A DNA stretch of 64,000 nt. Origin: CBDIHH01 sp965279095. GTDB taxonomy: Bacteria > Pseudomonadota > Alphaproteobacteria > Caulobacterales > Caulobacteraceae. Below the pieces are notes generated by a model. The model was not told the DNA's origin. It made no database searches and worked only from the letters and a program-made list of their open reading frames with translations. Position numbers and translations under genes: made by a program. Location of the stretch: contig CBDIHH010000007.1 in the NCBI GenBank assembly GCA_965279095.1, positions 1-64,000 of the forward strand. The letters are read 5' to 3'. Positions 17,144 to 25,101 of the stretch are shown here, piece after piece; position 1 is the stretch's first letter; each line of letters starts with the position of its first letter.

Positions 17144-17259
17144 GGACGAGAACCCTCACGAGCAAGACGCCTCCTGGCGCCCGGCGGCAAATCGGCCGCA
17201 GCCAGTCCGGTTTCTACACCAGGGGCGGAATTGCGCAATCAGCCCGCGCGCCGCAGCCC

Positions 17260-18150
17260 TCAAACGGCCTCGGCCATTTCCTCGGACATGGTGCGCAGAC
17301 GCCAGGCATCCGGCCTGGCCAGCAGAGCACGCGCCAGAAGATTGTTCAGAGCATGGCCGGCGTAGAGGCCCTCGAAGCGGCCGAGGATCGGCGACCCCAG
17401 CACATAAAGGTCGCCCACGGCGTCCAGGGCCTTGTGGCGCACGAATTCGTCGGGGCGGCGCAGACCCTCGGGGTTCAGCACCCGGTCCCCGTCGACGACC
17501 ACGGCGTTCTCCAGCGAGCCGCCGCGGGCAAGGCCGCGGGCGCGAAGGGCCTCGACGTCCTTGATGAAGCCGAAGGTGCGACAGTCGGCCAGTTCCGACC
17601 GGAAGGAGGCTTCGTCGACCATCAGGTCGACGGACTGGCGGCCGATGGCGGCCGAGGCGAAGGCGATCTCGAAGGCCACCTCGAACACGGGCGACGGCGT
17701 CAGGGAGGCGCGCTTGTCGCCGTCGGCCACCTCGATAGGCGCCAGGATCTCGATATACTGCCGCACCGCGTCCTGCCGGCGGCGGCCGGCGCGGTCCAGG
17801 ATCTGCACGAAGGCGGCCGACGAGCCGTCCATGATCGGCAGTTCGGCGCCGTCCAATTCGACCACGGCGTTGTCGATCTGCAGGGCGGACAGGGCCGCCA
17901 TCAGGTGCTCGATGGTCGAGACGGTGACCCCATCGGCGTTGGCGATCACGGTGCACAGCTGCGCCGAGACCACAGCGTCGGCCCGGGCCGGAACCCGGTT
18001 GTCGATGCCGCTGAGGTCGGTGCGCACGAAGACGATGCCCGTTCCCGGTCCAGCCGGACGGATGGTCAGGCGCACGCGCTCGCCCGAGTGAAGGGCGACG
18101 CCCGCGCAGATGGCGGTGGTGCTGACGGTGTGCTGGTATGGCCCGCTCAC
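17260..18150 (-). CDS. lpxC: UDP-3-O-acyl-N-acetylglucosamine deacetylase
   Basis: The 296-residue zinc enzyme performs the first committed step of lipid A synthesis. Family motifs: HSGERV near the N-terminus, TIEHLMAAL with the His zinc ligand, IMDGSSAAFV, and HKALDAVGDLYVLG with the zinc-binding His and Asp (HKxxDxxGD). I chose the GTG at 18150, preceded by AAGGA 7 bases upstream; a TTG at 18168 would add six residues. Its upstream gap holds the ftsZ terminator, so lpxC probably has its own promoter in 18151-18300. Confidence 0.95.
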   Translation of the reverse strand: MSGPYQHTVSTTAICAGVALHSGERVRLTIRPAGPGTGIVFVRTDLSGIDNRVPARADAVVSAQLCTVIANADGVTVSTIEHLMAALSALQIDNAVVELDGAELPIMDGSSAAFVQILDRAGRRRQDAVRQYIEILAPIEVADGDKRASLTPSPVFEVAFEIAFASAAIGRQSVDLMVDEASFRSELADCRTFGFIKDVEALRARGLARGGSLENAVVVDGDRVLNPEGLRRPDEFVRHKALDAVGDLYVLGSPILGRFEGLYAGHALNNLLARALLARPDAWRLRTMSEEMAEAV

Positions 18151-18300
18151 GGGACGTTCCTTCCGCAACTCGGCCCCTCCGGGAAGGGAACCGTCGCTAT
18201 GCCCAGGGTCGGTTTAAAGGTCATGCTGCGCCGCGGCAAAACACTTCCTGTTTCGAAATGTTACGCCCGTAAAGACTGCGTTAAGACGGGTTAACCACGC

Positions 18301-18346
18301 AAAGAAGAGGCCCGGCCGAGCCTCTCGCGGGGGCTCGGTCCGGGCC
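18301..18346 (-). terminator. Intrinsic terminator after ftsZ
   Basis: On the minus strand a GGCCCGGACCGAGCC / GGCTCGGCCGGGCC stem (14-15 pairs, one bulged or mismatched base) with a roughly 9-base loop is followed by TCTTCTTT. It begins 28 bases past the ftsZ stop codon. It separates the dcw transcripts from lpxC. Confidence 0.88.
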
Positions 18347-18373
18347 TTGGTTTCCCCTCTCGGGGCGGCAGAT

Positions 18374-19951
18374 CTAGTTGGCGAGCCGGCGCAGGAAGGA
18401 CGGGATCTCCAGGTCTTCGGCGGTGTCGTGCGCCTCGTCTTCCATGGGCTGGGCCGAAGCGGTGGTGCGGGCCTGGGGAATGGGCGCGTTCTTGGGGGCC
18501 GGCGCGGCCTGGCGGGTGGGCTCGGGGGCCGCCGGCGCCGGGGCGTCATAGCGGGGGCGGCTGCCGAACAGGCTGAGCCAGCCCGCCTTGTGGGGACGGC
18601 GCTCCTCGGCGTAGCCGGACGGGAACAGGGGCTCGTCGTCCACGGCCGGGTCCACGATCACGGCGCGGGCCGAGGCGGGCGCGATGATCTGCGGCTGGGG
18701 CGCGTCGCCCATATAGAGGTCCGGCTCGGCGCCGGCCATCAGGTCGGGCTGCTCGGGGGCGGGCTCGGCGGCCTGGCCATAGGTGCGGCGCAGTTCGGCG
18801 GCGGCCGGTTGCGGCGCGGCGGCCTGGGCGGCCAGGGGCGCGGCGTCCAGGTCCGGCGACGCGGCCACGCTGGCGGCCAGCGGCAGGGCGGGGGCGTCCT
18901 GTGCCGCGGGGACCGCGGTCTCCAGCCGGCGGGTGGAGGCCGCGCTGGTGTGGCGCGAGGGGCGGGCCTCGATCTGGGAGATGGCCTGGCCGTCCATGCC
19001 GGTGGCCACCACCGAGACGCGGATCTTGCCGTCGAGGGACGGGTCGAAGGCCGCGCCGAAGATGATGTTGGCCTCCGGATCGACTTCGGCGGAGATGGCG
19101 TTGGCCGCCTCGTCGACTTCCAGCAGGGTCATGTCGAGACCGCCGGTGACATTGACCAGCACAGCCTTGGCGCCCTTCAGGCTGATCTCGTCGAGCAGCG
19201 GGTTGGCGATGGCGTTCTGCGCGGCCATCAGGGCGCGGTCCTCGCCCTCGGCCTCGCCGGTGCCCATCATCGCCTTGCCCATCTCGGTCATCACCGTGCG
19301 CACGTCGGCGAAGTCGAGGTTGATCAGGCCGGGCAGCACCATCAGGTCGGTGATCGAGCGCACGCCCGAATGGAGCACCTGGTCGGCCATGCCGAAGGCT
19401 TCGGCGAAGGTCGTCCGCTCATTGGCGATGCGGAACAGGTTCTGGTTGGGGATGACGATGAGGGTGTCGACGTAGCGCTGCAGCTCGGCGATGCCCGCGT
19501 CGGCCAGGCGCATGCGGTGACGCCCCTCGAACTGGAAGGGCTTGGTGACCACGCCGACGGTGAGGATGCCGCGCTCGCGGGCGGTCTTGGCGATGATCGG
19601 GGCGGCCCCGGTGCCGGTGCCCCCGCCCATGCCGGCGGTGATGAAGACCATGTGCGCGCCGTCCAGGTGCTCGCCGATCTCCGGCGTGCTTTCCTCGGCG
19701 GCCGACATGCCCACTTCGGGATGGGCGCCGGCGCCCAGGCCCTGGGTGACTTCAACGCCGAGCTGGATGCGGCGGTCGGTCTTGGCGAACTGGAGCTGCT
19801 GAGCGTCGGTGTTGGCCACCACGAACTCGACGCCCTGCAGCCCGGCGTCGATCATGTTGTTGACCGCGTTGCCCCCTGCCCCGCCGACGCCGAAGACGAC
19901 GATCCTGGGCTTGAGTTCCGTGGTGCGTGGCGCCGAAAGTGAAATCGTCAT
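18374..19951 (-). CDS. ftsZ: Cell division GTPase FtsZ
   Basis: The tubulin homologue forms the division ring. GTP-binding GVGGAGGNAVNNM (residues 21-33) and the tubulin signature GGGTGTG (109-115) are intact. The catalytic T7 loop is near NLDFADVRTVM. The GTPase core ends around residue 330; a long Ala/Pro/Glu-rich linker follows, then the conserved tail EIPSFLRRLAN at the extreme C-terminus, which binds FtsA and other partners. At 525 residues the protein is close to C. crescentus FtsZ (508) and longer than E. coli FtsZ (383) because of the linker. AAGGA lies about 10 bases upstream of the ATG. Confidence 0.98.
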   Translation of the reverse strand: MTISLSAPRTTELKPRIVVFGVGGAGGNAVNNMIDAGLQGVEFVVANTDAQQLQFAKTDRRIQLGVEVTQGLGAGAHPEVGMSAAEESTPEIGEHLDGAHMVFITAGMGGGTGTGAAPIIAKTARERGILTVGVVTKPFQFEGRHRMRLADAGIAELQRYVDTLIVIPNQNLFRIANERTTFAEAFGMADQVLHSGVRSITDLMVLPGLINLDFADVRTVMTEMGKAMMGTGEAEGEDRALMAAQNAIANPLLDEISLKGAKAVLVNVTGGLDMTLLEVDEAANAISAEVDPEANIIFGAAFDPSLDGKIRVSVVATGMDGQAISQIEARPSRHTSAASTRRLETAVPAAQDAPALPLAASVAASPDLDAAPLAAQAAAPQPAAAELRRTYGQAAEPAPEQPDLMAGAEPDLYMGDAPQPQIIAPASARAVIVDPAVDDEPLFPSGYAEERRPHKAGWLSLFGSRPRYDAPAPAAPEPTRQAAPAPKNAPIPQARTTASAQPMEDEAHDTAEDLEIPSFLRRLAN

Positions 19952-20035
19952 GGGAACCCGGTCCTTGAGGCGAAGACCCGGCGATCCGCCCGCCGGGCAT
20001 CCTGAGGAGGTGGGTTAACTGAACAGCCACCATCC

Positions 20036-20112
20036 TTAATTGTTAGTTAAAGGCATAAGCTGAGTCGGCCGGGGGTCGACCCGCCTCGGGCTCAAAATAT
20101 CGTTAATCCACA
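20036..20112 (-). promoter_or_regulatory. ftsZ upstream control region: CtrA box, GANTC and DnaA-like box
   Basis: Three elements are visible. TTAA-N7-TTAA (20036-20050) fits the CtrA consensus exactly in spacing, on either strand. GAGTC at 20062-20066 is a CcrM methylation site. TAATCCACA at 20104-20112 differs from the DnaA box TTATCCACA at one base. On the minus strand GTCGAC (20077-20082 region) and TATGCC about 17 bases later could be the -35 and -10. In C. crescentus CtrA, DnaA and CcrM methylation are known to control ftsZ. Whether this exact promoter works is inference. Confidence 0.7.
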
Positions 20113-20161
20113 AGCCTTATCGGCCCGGCGGCGCGGCCGGCCGCGACCGTGCGTCGCGGGG

Positions 20162-20545
20162 TCAGGCCAGGGCCGGCAGGGCGAATATGGCGATCACCAC
20201 GGCCATGGCGGCGGTGAACAGGATCGACCGAATCACCGCCCACCCCAGGACATAGGCGACGAGATAGGCCAGCCTCAGGGCGACCCAGCCCATGGCCAGA
20301 TGATCGAGGCGCGCCCCGGCATATCCGAGCTGGCCGGCGATGAGCACCGCGGCGGCGAACAGGGGCAGGGCTTCGAAGCTGTTGTGGTGGGCCCCGATGG
20401 CGCGGGCGCGAAAGCCGGTCATGGCCGCCTCGGTCTGGCGCGGGCGGGCGTTGTCATAGCCCGATCCCGGCGAGAACTTGGCGACCCCCACCGCCAGATA
20501 GGGCAGCAGGCCGCCGATCAGCAGGCACCAGTAGGCGGGCGGCAT
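20162..20545 (-). CDS. MAPEG family membrane protein
   Basis: A 127-residue protein with four probable membrane helices. It contains RARAIGAHHNSFEALPLF, the MAPEG family motif (RxxxxHxNxFExLPxF), related to microsomal glutathione transferases and leukotriene C4 synthase. Bacterial members have poorly known substrates. The start is 4 bases after the ftsA stop, so it is probably cotranscribed with ftsQA, yet it has no established division role. Its stop is followed by the ftsZ regulatory region. Confidence 0.88.
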   Translation of the reverse strand: MPPAYWCLLIGGLLPYLAVGVAKFSPGSGYDNARPRQTEAAMTGFRARAIGAHHNSFEALPLFAAAVLIAGQLGYAGARLDHLAMGWVALRLAYLVAYVLGWAVIRSILFTAAMAVVIAIFALPALA

Positions 20546-20549
20546 GCGG

Positions 20550-21878
20550 CTAGAGGTTGTCCCGCAGCCAGTTGAGCACGCGGGGGGCGACCCCGCCGCT
20601 GCTGTCCGCCGGTTGCGAGCCCCGATTGCGCACGCCTGCGAGCTGGCGCGCCGAGACCGCCTCGCGCGGGCCGAAGGCGGCGCGGTGCAGGATGCCGGCC
20701 GCCGTGGTGAAGGCGGGACCGGAGGCGGCGTCGGCCAAGTGCGGCACCCGCCGCGGACGGCCCAGGCGCACCGGGCGATCGAACACCCGCACGGCGCATT
20801 CGCGCACCCCCGACAGCTGGCTGGCGCCGCCGGTCAGGACGATGCCGGCGCCGGGCTCGATGGGGGCGCCGGAGGCCTTCAGCCGCTCGCGCAGCAGCTC
20901 CAGCGTCTCTTCCACCCGGGGGGCGATGATGCCCTTGAGCATGGAGCGCGGCGCGACCACGGGGCCGGCGCCGGGGTCGTCGCCCCGGGGCGGCGCCTCG
21001 ATCATCTCGCGGTCCTCGTTGGCCGAGGCGATGCACGAGCCGTGCAGGGTCTTGATGCGTTCGGCGCCGGCGATGGAGGTGGACAGGCCGCGGGCGATGT
21101 CGGCGGTGACGTGGGCCCCGCCCACGGCGAGACTGTCCACGTGCACCAGCGAGCCGTTGGAGAAGACGGCGGCGGAGGTGGAGCCGCCGCCCATGTCGAT
21201 GCAGATGGCGCCCAGGTCCATCTCGTCCTCCTCCAGGGCCGCCAGGGCCGAGACGAAGGGCGAGGCGACGACGCCATCAAACTGCAGGTGGGCGCGCTCG
21301 ATGCAGTGGCCCAGGGTCTGGAAGGCGCTCTCGGCGATGGACACCACCAGCAGCTCCAGCCCCAGGCTGCGGCCGAACATGGCGCGCGGATCCTTGACGC
21401 CGCGCTGGCTGTCGATGGACCAGGCGATGGGCAGCAGGTGGATGGGGCGGCGCCCCGGGGTGCGGGCCTGGGCCACGGCCAGGCCGATGGCGCGGGCGCA
21501 GTCGCCGTCGGAGATCGGCCGGGCGCCGAGGGAGACCTGGGCGGTGACCCGGCGGCTCGACATCTGCCCGCCCGCGGTGGCGACGGTGACGCTGGTGATG
21601 GAACAGCCGGCCACGGTCTCGGCCCGCTCCACCGCCTGGGCGATGGCCTCGACGGCCTCCTCGGTATTGACGATCGAGCCGCCGCGGATGCCGCGCGACT
21701 GGATATAGCCCACCCCGGCCGTGGTCAGGGTGCGGTCGGAGCGGCGCACGCCGTCCGGACGCATGATGAAGCAGCCGACCTTGGACGCGCCCAGGTCCAG
21801 CGCCGCCACCAATTGCTTGGTCGGGGCCAGGGTCTTGATCCCGTCCCTTGCTCCACGCCGATCTTCCAGTCGCGACAT
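20550..21878 (-). CDS. ftsA: Cell division protein FtsA
   Basis: A 442-residue actin-like protein that anchors FtsZ to the membrane. ATPase-family motifs are visible: VAALDLGASKVGCFI (phosphate 1), ICIDMGGGSTSAAVF (phosphate 2) and GIVLTGGASQLSG (adenosine). The C-terminus ends NWLRDNL, an amphipathic tail like the FtsA membrane-targeting helix. I chose the ATG at 21878 with GGAGG 7 bases upstream; longer in-frame starts overlap or abut ftsQ and lack family similarity. Confidence 0.95.
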   Translation of the reverse strand: MSRLEDRRGARDGIKTLAPTKQLVAALDLGASKVGCFIMRPDGVRRSDRTLTTAGVGYIQSRGIRGGSIVNTEEAVEAIAQAVERAETVAGCSITSVTVATAGGQMSSRRVTAQVSLGARPISDGDCARAIGLAVAQARTPGRRPIHLLPIAWSIDSQRGVKDPRAMFGRSLGLELLVVSIAESAFQTLGHCIERAHLQFDGVVASPFVSALAALEEDEMDLGAICIDMGGGSTSAAVFSNGSLVHVDSLAVGGAHVTADIARGLSTSIAGAERIKTLHGSCIASANEDREMIEAPPRGDDPGAGPVVAPRSMLKGIIAPRVEETLELLRERLKASGAPIEPGAGIVLTGGASQLSGVRECAVRVFDRPVRLGRPRRVPHLADAASGPAFTTAAGILHRAAFGPREAVSARQLAGVRNRGSQPADSSGGVAPRVLNWLRDNL

Positions 21879-21936
21879 ACGGCCGCCTCCCACATTCACC
21901 ACCGGATCCGCGTCTCGGAAACCGGGCATACTCAAC

Positions 21937-22830
21937 TCAGTCGCCCGCGACGGGAGCCGGCGGGACCGCCAGCTGCTCACGGGGCCGCACCGCGATCGTC
22001 TCGGGATCGCGCAGATCGATCCGCTCGAAGCCCAGCTCCAGCACCCGGGAGCGCTGGTCCAGCTGGTCCAGCTGGATCAGGGCGGAATCCTCGCCCACGG
22101 CGGGCAGCTGGATCAGGCTGCCATCCTTCAGGCGCAGGTCCCAGCGACGGCCGTCCACCCGCACCAGAGCCTCCAGCCGCTCCATCAGCTTGGGCCGGGT
22201 GCGCAGGGCCGGCAGGATCAGTCCGGCGGTCTCATTGGCGCCCGCGCCCACCACCAGGGGCAGATCCGGGAACCGCCCCGGGTCCGCCTCGCGGATGACG
22301 CGGCCCTCGTCGTCGATCACCTGGGCGACGCCGCCGTGCTGCCAGATGGCGGTGATGGGGCGGGGGGTGATGGCGAAGACCAGGGTGTCGGGAAGCAGGC
22401 GCACCACCTTGGCGTCCTTAACCCAGCCCACCGCCTGCACCCGTTCGCGCAGGGCCGCCAGGTCTTCCGAGAAGATCGGGGCATCCTTGTAGAGGCCGGT
22501 GGCGCGCAGGATGTCGTGCTGGGCGGTCTCGTCGACCCCCTCGATATGCACCTTGTTCAGCTTGAACCCGGCGGCGGCGAGGTTGCCGGCGACCCCGCGG
22601 CGGGCCCCCTCGGCGATGCGCTCCGGCCGGTCGCCGGTCACCGCCGCCACCAGCAGGGCGAGGGCGAGGATGCCCCCGGCGCCCATCAGGGCGACCCGGG
22701 GCGGCAACACGCCGGCGGCGGCGCGCAGCTTGGCGGGAGCGTAGGCGGCGGGGTCGGCGCGGCCCGCCTTGGCGGACTTGGCGCGGGGACGCTGCGCGGA
22801 CTTGGCGGGCGACGGCCGGCCCTTGGGCAT
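21937..22830 (-). CDS. ftsQ: Cell division protein FtsQ
   Basis: A 297-residue bitopic protein of the FtsQ/DivIB family. A basic, Lys/Arg/Pro-rich cytoplasmic N-terminus (about 1-45) precedes a membrane helix (VALMGAGGILALALLVAAV, about 48-66). Then comes a POTRA domain (FKLNKVHIEGVDETAQHDIL) and the beta-domain with VGWVKDAKVVRLLPDTLVFAI, the family block (WVxxAxVxRxLPxTLxIxI). It links FtsL/FtsB to the ring. The ATG at 22830 lies just after the ddl stop at 22835; an in-frame ATG at 22875 would overlap ddl. Confidence 0.93.
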   Translation of the reverse strand: MPKGRPSPAKSAQRPRAKSAKAGRADPAAYAPAKLRAAAGVLPPRVALMGAGGILALALLVAAVTGDRPERIAEGARRGVAGNLAAAGFKLNKVHIEGVDETAQHDILRATGLYKDAPIFSEDLAALRERVQAVGWVKDAKVVRLLPDTLVFAITPRPITAIWQHGGVAQVIDDEGRVIREADPGRFPDLPLVVGAGANETAGLILPALRTRPKLMERLEALVRVDGRRWDLRLKDGSLIQLPAVGEDSALIQLDQLDQRSRVLELGFERIDLRDPETIAVRPREQLAVPPAPVAGD

Positions 22831-22834
22831 GGGC

Positions 22835-23788
22835 CTAGCTCCGCTGCGCGCCCCTTCCCGAACCACCGCGACCATACGCGTCCTCCACAATCCAATGCAC
22901 TAGATCATCAAACCCGATGCCCTGATGCGCCGCCTGCTCGGGGGCGAGCGAGGTCGGCGTGAAACCGGGTTGGGTGTTGACCTCCAAGAGGACCAGAAGG
23001 TCGTTAATGTCGTCATAACGGAAGTCACTTCGGGTAAGACCTCGGCAACCAAGCGCCTCGTGCGCCCGCTCGGCCATGCGCAGGGCGCGCTCGAAGACCG
23101 CAGGGGGAATCGGCGCCGGCATCACGTGCGCCGAGCCCCCCTCCCCGTATTTCGCCTCATAGTCGTAGAAGCCCGAACGGGGGACGATGTCGGTGACGGT
23201 CAGCGCCTTGCCGTTCATGACCGCCACGGCCAGTTCCTTGCCCGGCACATAGGGCTCGACCATCACCTGCTCGCCGAACGCCCAGTCCGGCGCCGCCAGG
23301 GCCTGGGGCGGGCGATTGGCGCCCTCCATGACCAGGAACACCCCCACCGACGAGCCCTGGGCGTTGGGCTTGATCACATAGGGCGGGGGCAGGACGTGGT
23401 CGCGGGCAGCCTCGTGGCGGTCGAACAGGCCGCCGCCGGGCACCACCACCCCCGCCGCCGCCATCACCGCCTTGGCCTTGGCCTTGTCCATAGCCAGGGA
23501 CGAGGCCAGCACTCCCGAATGGCTGTACGGGATGGCCAGGGTCTCCAGCACCCCCTGCACGCAGCCGTCCTCGCCCCACTCGCCGTGCAAGGCGTTGAAC
23601 ACCACGTCGGGGGCCAGCGCCGTGAGCACCTGGGCGATGTCGCGCCCGGCGTCGACCCGGCTGACCCGCGCCCCCAGCCGCTCCAGGGCGTCGGCGCAGG
23701 ACGCCCCCGACACCAGCGACACGTCGCGCTCGGGCGACAGGCCGCCCAGGAGGACGGCGACATGGTGGCCGGCGAGGGGCTGGGACAT
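22835..23788 (-). CDS. ddl: D-alanine--D-alanine ligase
   Basis: A 317-residue ATP-grasp enzyme that makes the D-Ala-D-Ala dipeptide for peptidoglycan. Motifs: LLGGLSPERDVSLVSG (family signature 1), FNALHGEWGEDGCVQGVLE (glycine-rich), VIKPNAQGSSVGV, and the C-terminal LLEVNTQPGFTPTSL (metal- and ATP-binding Glu and Asn). I chose the ATG at 23788 because it starts MSQPLAGHHVAVLLGG, as do relatives; an earlier start at 23848 adds 20 non-conserved residues. Confidence 0.95.
   Translation of the reverse strand: MSQPLAGHHVAVLLGGLSPERDVSLVSGASCADALERLGARVSRVDAGRDIAQVLTALAPDVVFNALHGEWGEDGCVQGVLETLAIPYSHSGVLASSLAMDKAKAKAVMAAAGVVVPGGGLFDRHEAARDHVLPPPYVIKPNAQGSSVGVFLVMEGANRPPQALAAPDWAFGEQVMVEPYVPGKELAVAVMNGKALTVTDIVPRSGFYDYEAKYGEGGSAHVMPAPIPPAVFERALRMAERAHEALGCRGLTRSDFRYDDINDLLVLLEVNTQPGFTPTSLAPEQAAHQGIGFDDLVHWIVEDAYGRGGSGRGAQRS
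23003..23018 (-). promoter_or_regulatory. Candidate CtrA box inside ddl, upstream of ftsQ
   Basis: On the minus strand the sequence is TTAT-GACGACA-TTAAC, one base off the full CtrA consensus TTAA-N7-TTAAC, at correct spacing. It lies 173-188 bases upstream of the ftsQ ATG and within ddl. In C. crescentus ftsQA is CtrA-activated. Chance occurrence is possible. Confidence 0.4.
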
Positions 23789-23960
23789 GGGGCGGGCTTT
23801 CGGCGGGCGGGGTGTGCAGGCGATTAGCGGACAAGACCCGCGCCGCAAAGAGGGTTGGCGCTTTGCCGCGCAGGGCCCTGTGGGCTAGGCTCTGCCCGCA
23901 GGTCCAAACGCCCGCCTGGCCCGTAGGCAGGGGGTGGATGATCTGAACGCGGACGGGCCG

Positions 23961-24308
23961 ATGAAGATGACTGTCATGACCCTGGGTCTGTCCCTGGCCG
24001 CCCTGGCCGGCGCCGCCCATGCCGGGACCGCCCCACCGGCCGACCCGCTGCGCGCCGCCGCCTTCCGCGCGTCCCCCGCCCCGGCCCCCGCCGGCCTCTA
24101 TCTCGCGAAAAGCACCCCGACGCCGACGGGCGCCGACGCCCTGCCCAAGCGCGCCATCGACCTGCGCTTCGCCCCCCAGGACGTGACCGGCTCCGTAGGC
24201 TTCCTGTGCGGCCGCGAGCCCGGCCAGGGCCACACCGGCAGCGCCTCGGCGTTCGGCTATGACCCCCACGGCCGCTTCCTCGGCGCCAAGCTCAGCCGGG
24301 CGTTCTGA
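23961..24308 (+). CDS. Small exported protein of unknown function
   Basis: A 115-residue protein on the plus strand opposite the dcw genes. MKMTVMTLGLSLAALAGAAHA is a clear signal peptide with a likely cleavage after AHA near residue 21. The mature part has AIDLRFAPQDVTGSVGFLCGREPGQ and ends FGYDPHGRFLGAKLSRAF. I recognise no family. It is divergent from ddl and could share its upstream region. I chose the ATG at 23961 because the signal peptide begins there. Confidence 0.6.
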   Translation: MKMTVMTLGLSLAALAGAAHAGTAPPADPLRAAAFRASPAPAPAGLYLAKSTPTPTGADALPKRAIDLRFAPQDVTGSVGFLCGREPGQGHTGSASAFGYDPHGRFLGAKLSRAF

Positions 24309-24327
24309 CTATGGACCTCTAGGACGC

Positions 24328-25101
24328 ATGGCGCTGTACGACGGCATTGGGCTCAACTACGCGCAGTTGCGTCGGCCGGACCCTCGCATCGCGGCAGCCA
24401 TCGAAGCGGCGCTAGGGAATGCCATAAGCGTGGCGAACATAGGCGCCGGGACAGGCTCGTATGAACCGTCCGGACGCACCGTCGTTGCGGTCGAGCCCTC
24501 GGTCGTGATGATACGCCAGCGTCCCCCAGGCGCCGCGCCCTGCCTGCAGGGGTCGGCGGAGGCTCTGCCGCTGGAAACCGCATCCGTGGATGCGGCGATG
24601 ACGATCCTTAGCCTACATCATTGGCCGGACCCCGTGCGGGGTCTTGTCGAGATGGCTCGGGTGGCGCGCGGGCGCGTAGTCCTGCTGACTTGGGTTCCAG
24701 ACGCCGCGCCGTTCTGGCTGACGCGGGACTATTTTCCGGAGATCGCGGCCCACGACCGTACGATCTTCCCGGATTCCGCCGCCCTAGCCGCGACGCTGGA
24801 GCGCACCATCGGGCCGGTGCGCATCATCCCTGTTCCCATTCCGCAGGACTGCACCGACGGCTTCCTCTGCGCCTACTGGAGCCGGCCGGAAGCCTATTTC
24901 AGCCGCGAGGTGCGAGGCGCCATATCGAGCTTCACGCGGATTGATGCCGAAGCCGGCCTGAAGCGTCTGCGCGTCGATCTGGCGAATGGGCGCTGGGCCG
25001 AGCGTAACGGTAGCCTTCTGGGCGTGGACGCCATGGACCTGGGCTATCGCATCGCCTGCTGCGAAATCGTCACGCCGCCTAGGGCTTCGCCGGCGTCCTG
25101 A
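24328..25101 (+). CDS. Class I SAM-dependent methyltransferase
   Basis: A 257-residue protein with MALYDGIGLNYAQLRRPDPRI at the N-terminus, cut here, then VANIGAGTGSYEP (SAM motif I), VVAVEPSVVMIRQR (motif post-I), and AMTILSLHHWPDPVRGLVEMARV (motif II and following). That is the pattern of methyltransferase type 11, with unknown substrate. Codon use (more GCG, CGT, CCG, TTG) looks less biased than in neighbours, so it may be a transferred gene. Its 3' end overlaps the end of the convergent M28 peptidase gene by 23 bases. Confidence 0.8.
   Translation: MALYDGIGLNYAQLRRPDPRIAAAIEAALGNAISVANIGAGTGSYEPSGRTVVAVEPSVVMIRQRPPGAAPCLQGSAEALPLETASVDAAMTILSLHHWPDPVRGLVEMARVARGRVVLLTWVPDAAPFWLTRDYFPEIAAHDRTIFPDSAALAATLERTIGPVRIIPVPIPQDCTDGFLCAYWSRPEAYFSREVRGAISSFTRIDAEAGLKRLRVDLANGRWAERNGSLLGVDAMDLGYRIACCEIVTPPRASPAS

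Noticed and set aside
18281..18295. TTAA-N6-TTAAC near the lpxC promoter as a CtrA site
   Set aside because: The spacer has six bases where CtrA needs seven, so I did not annotate it.
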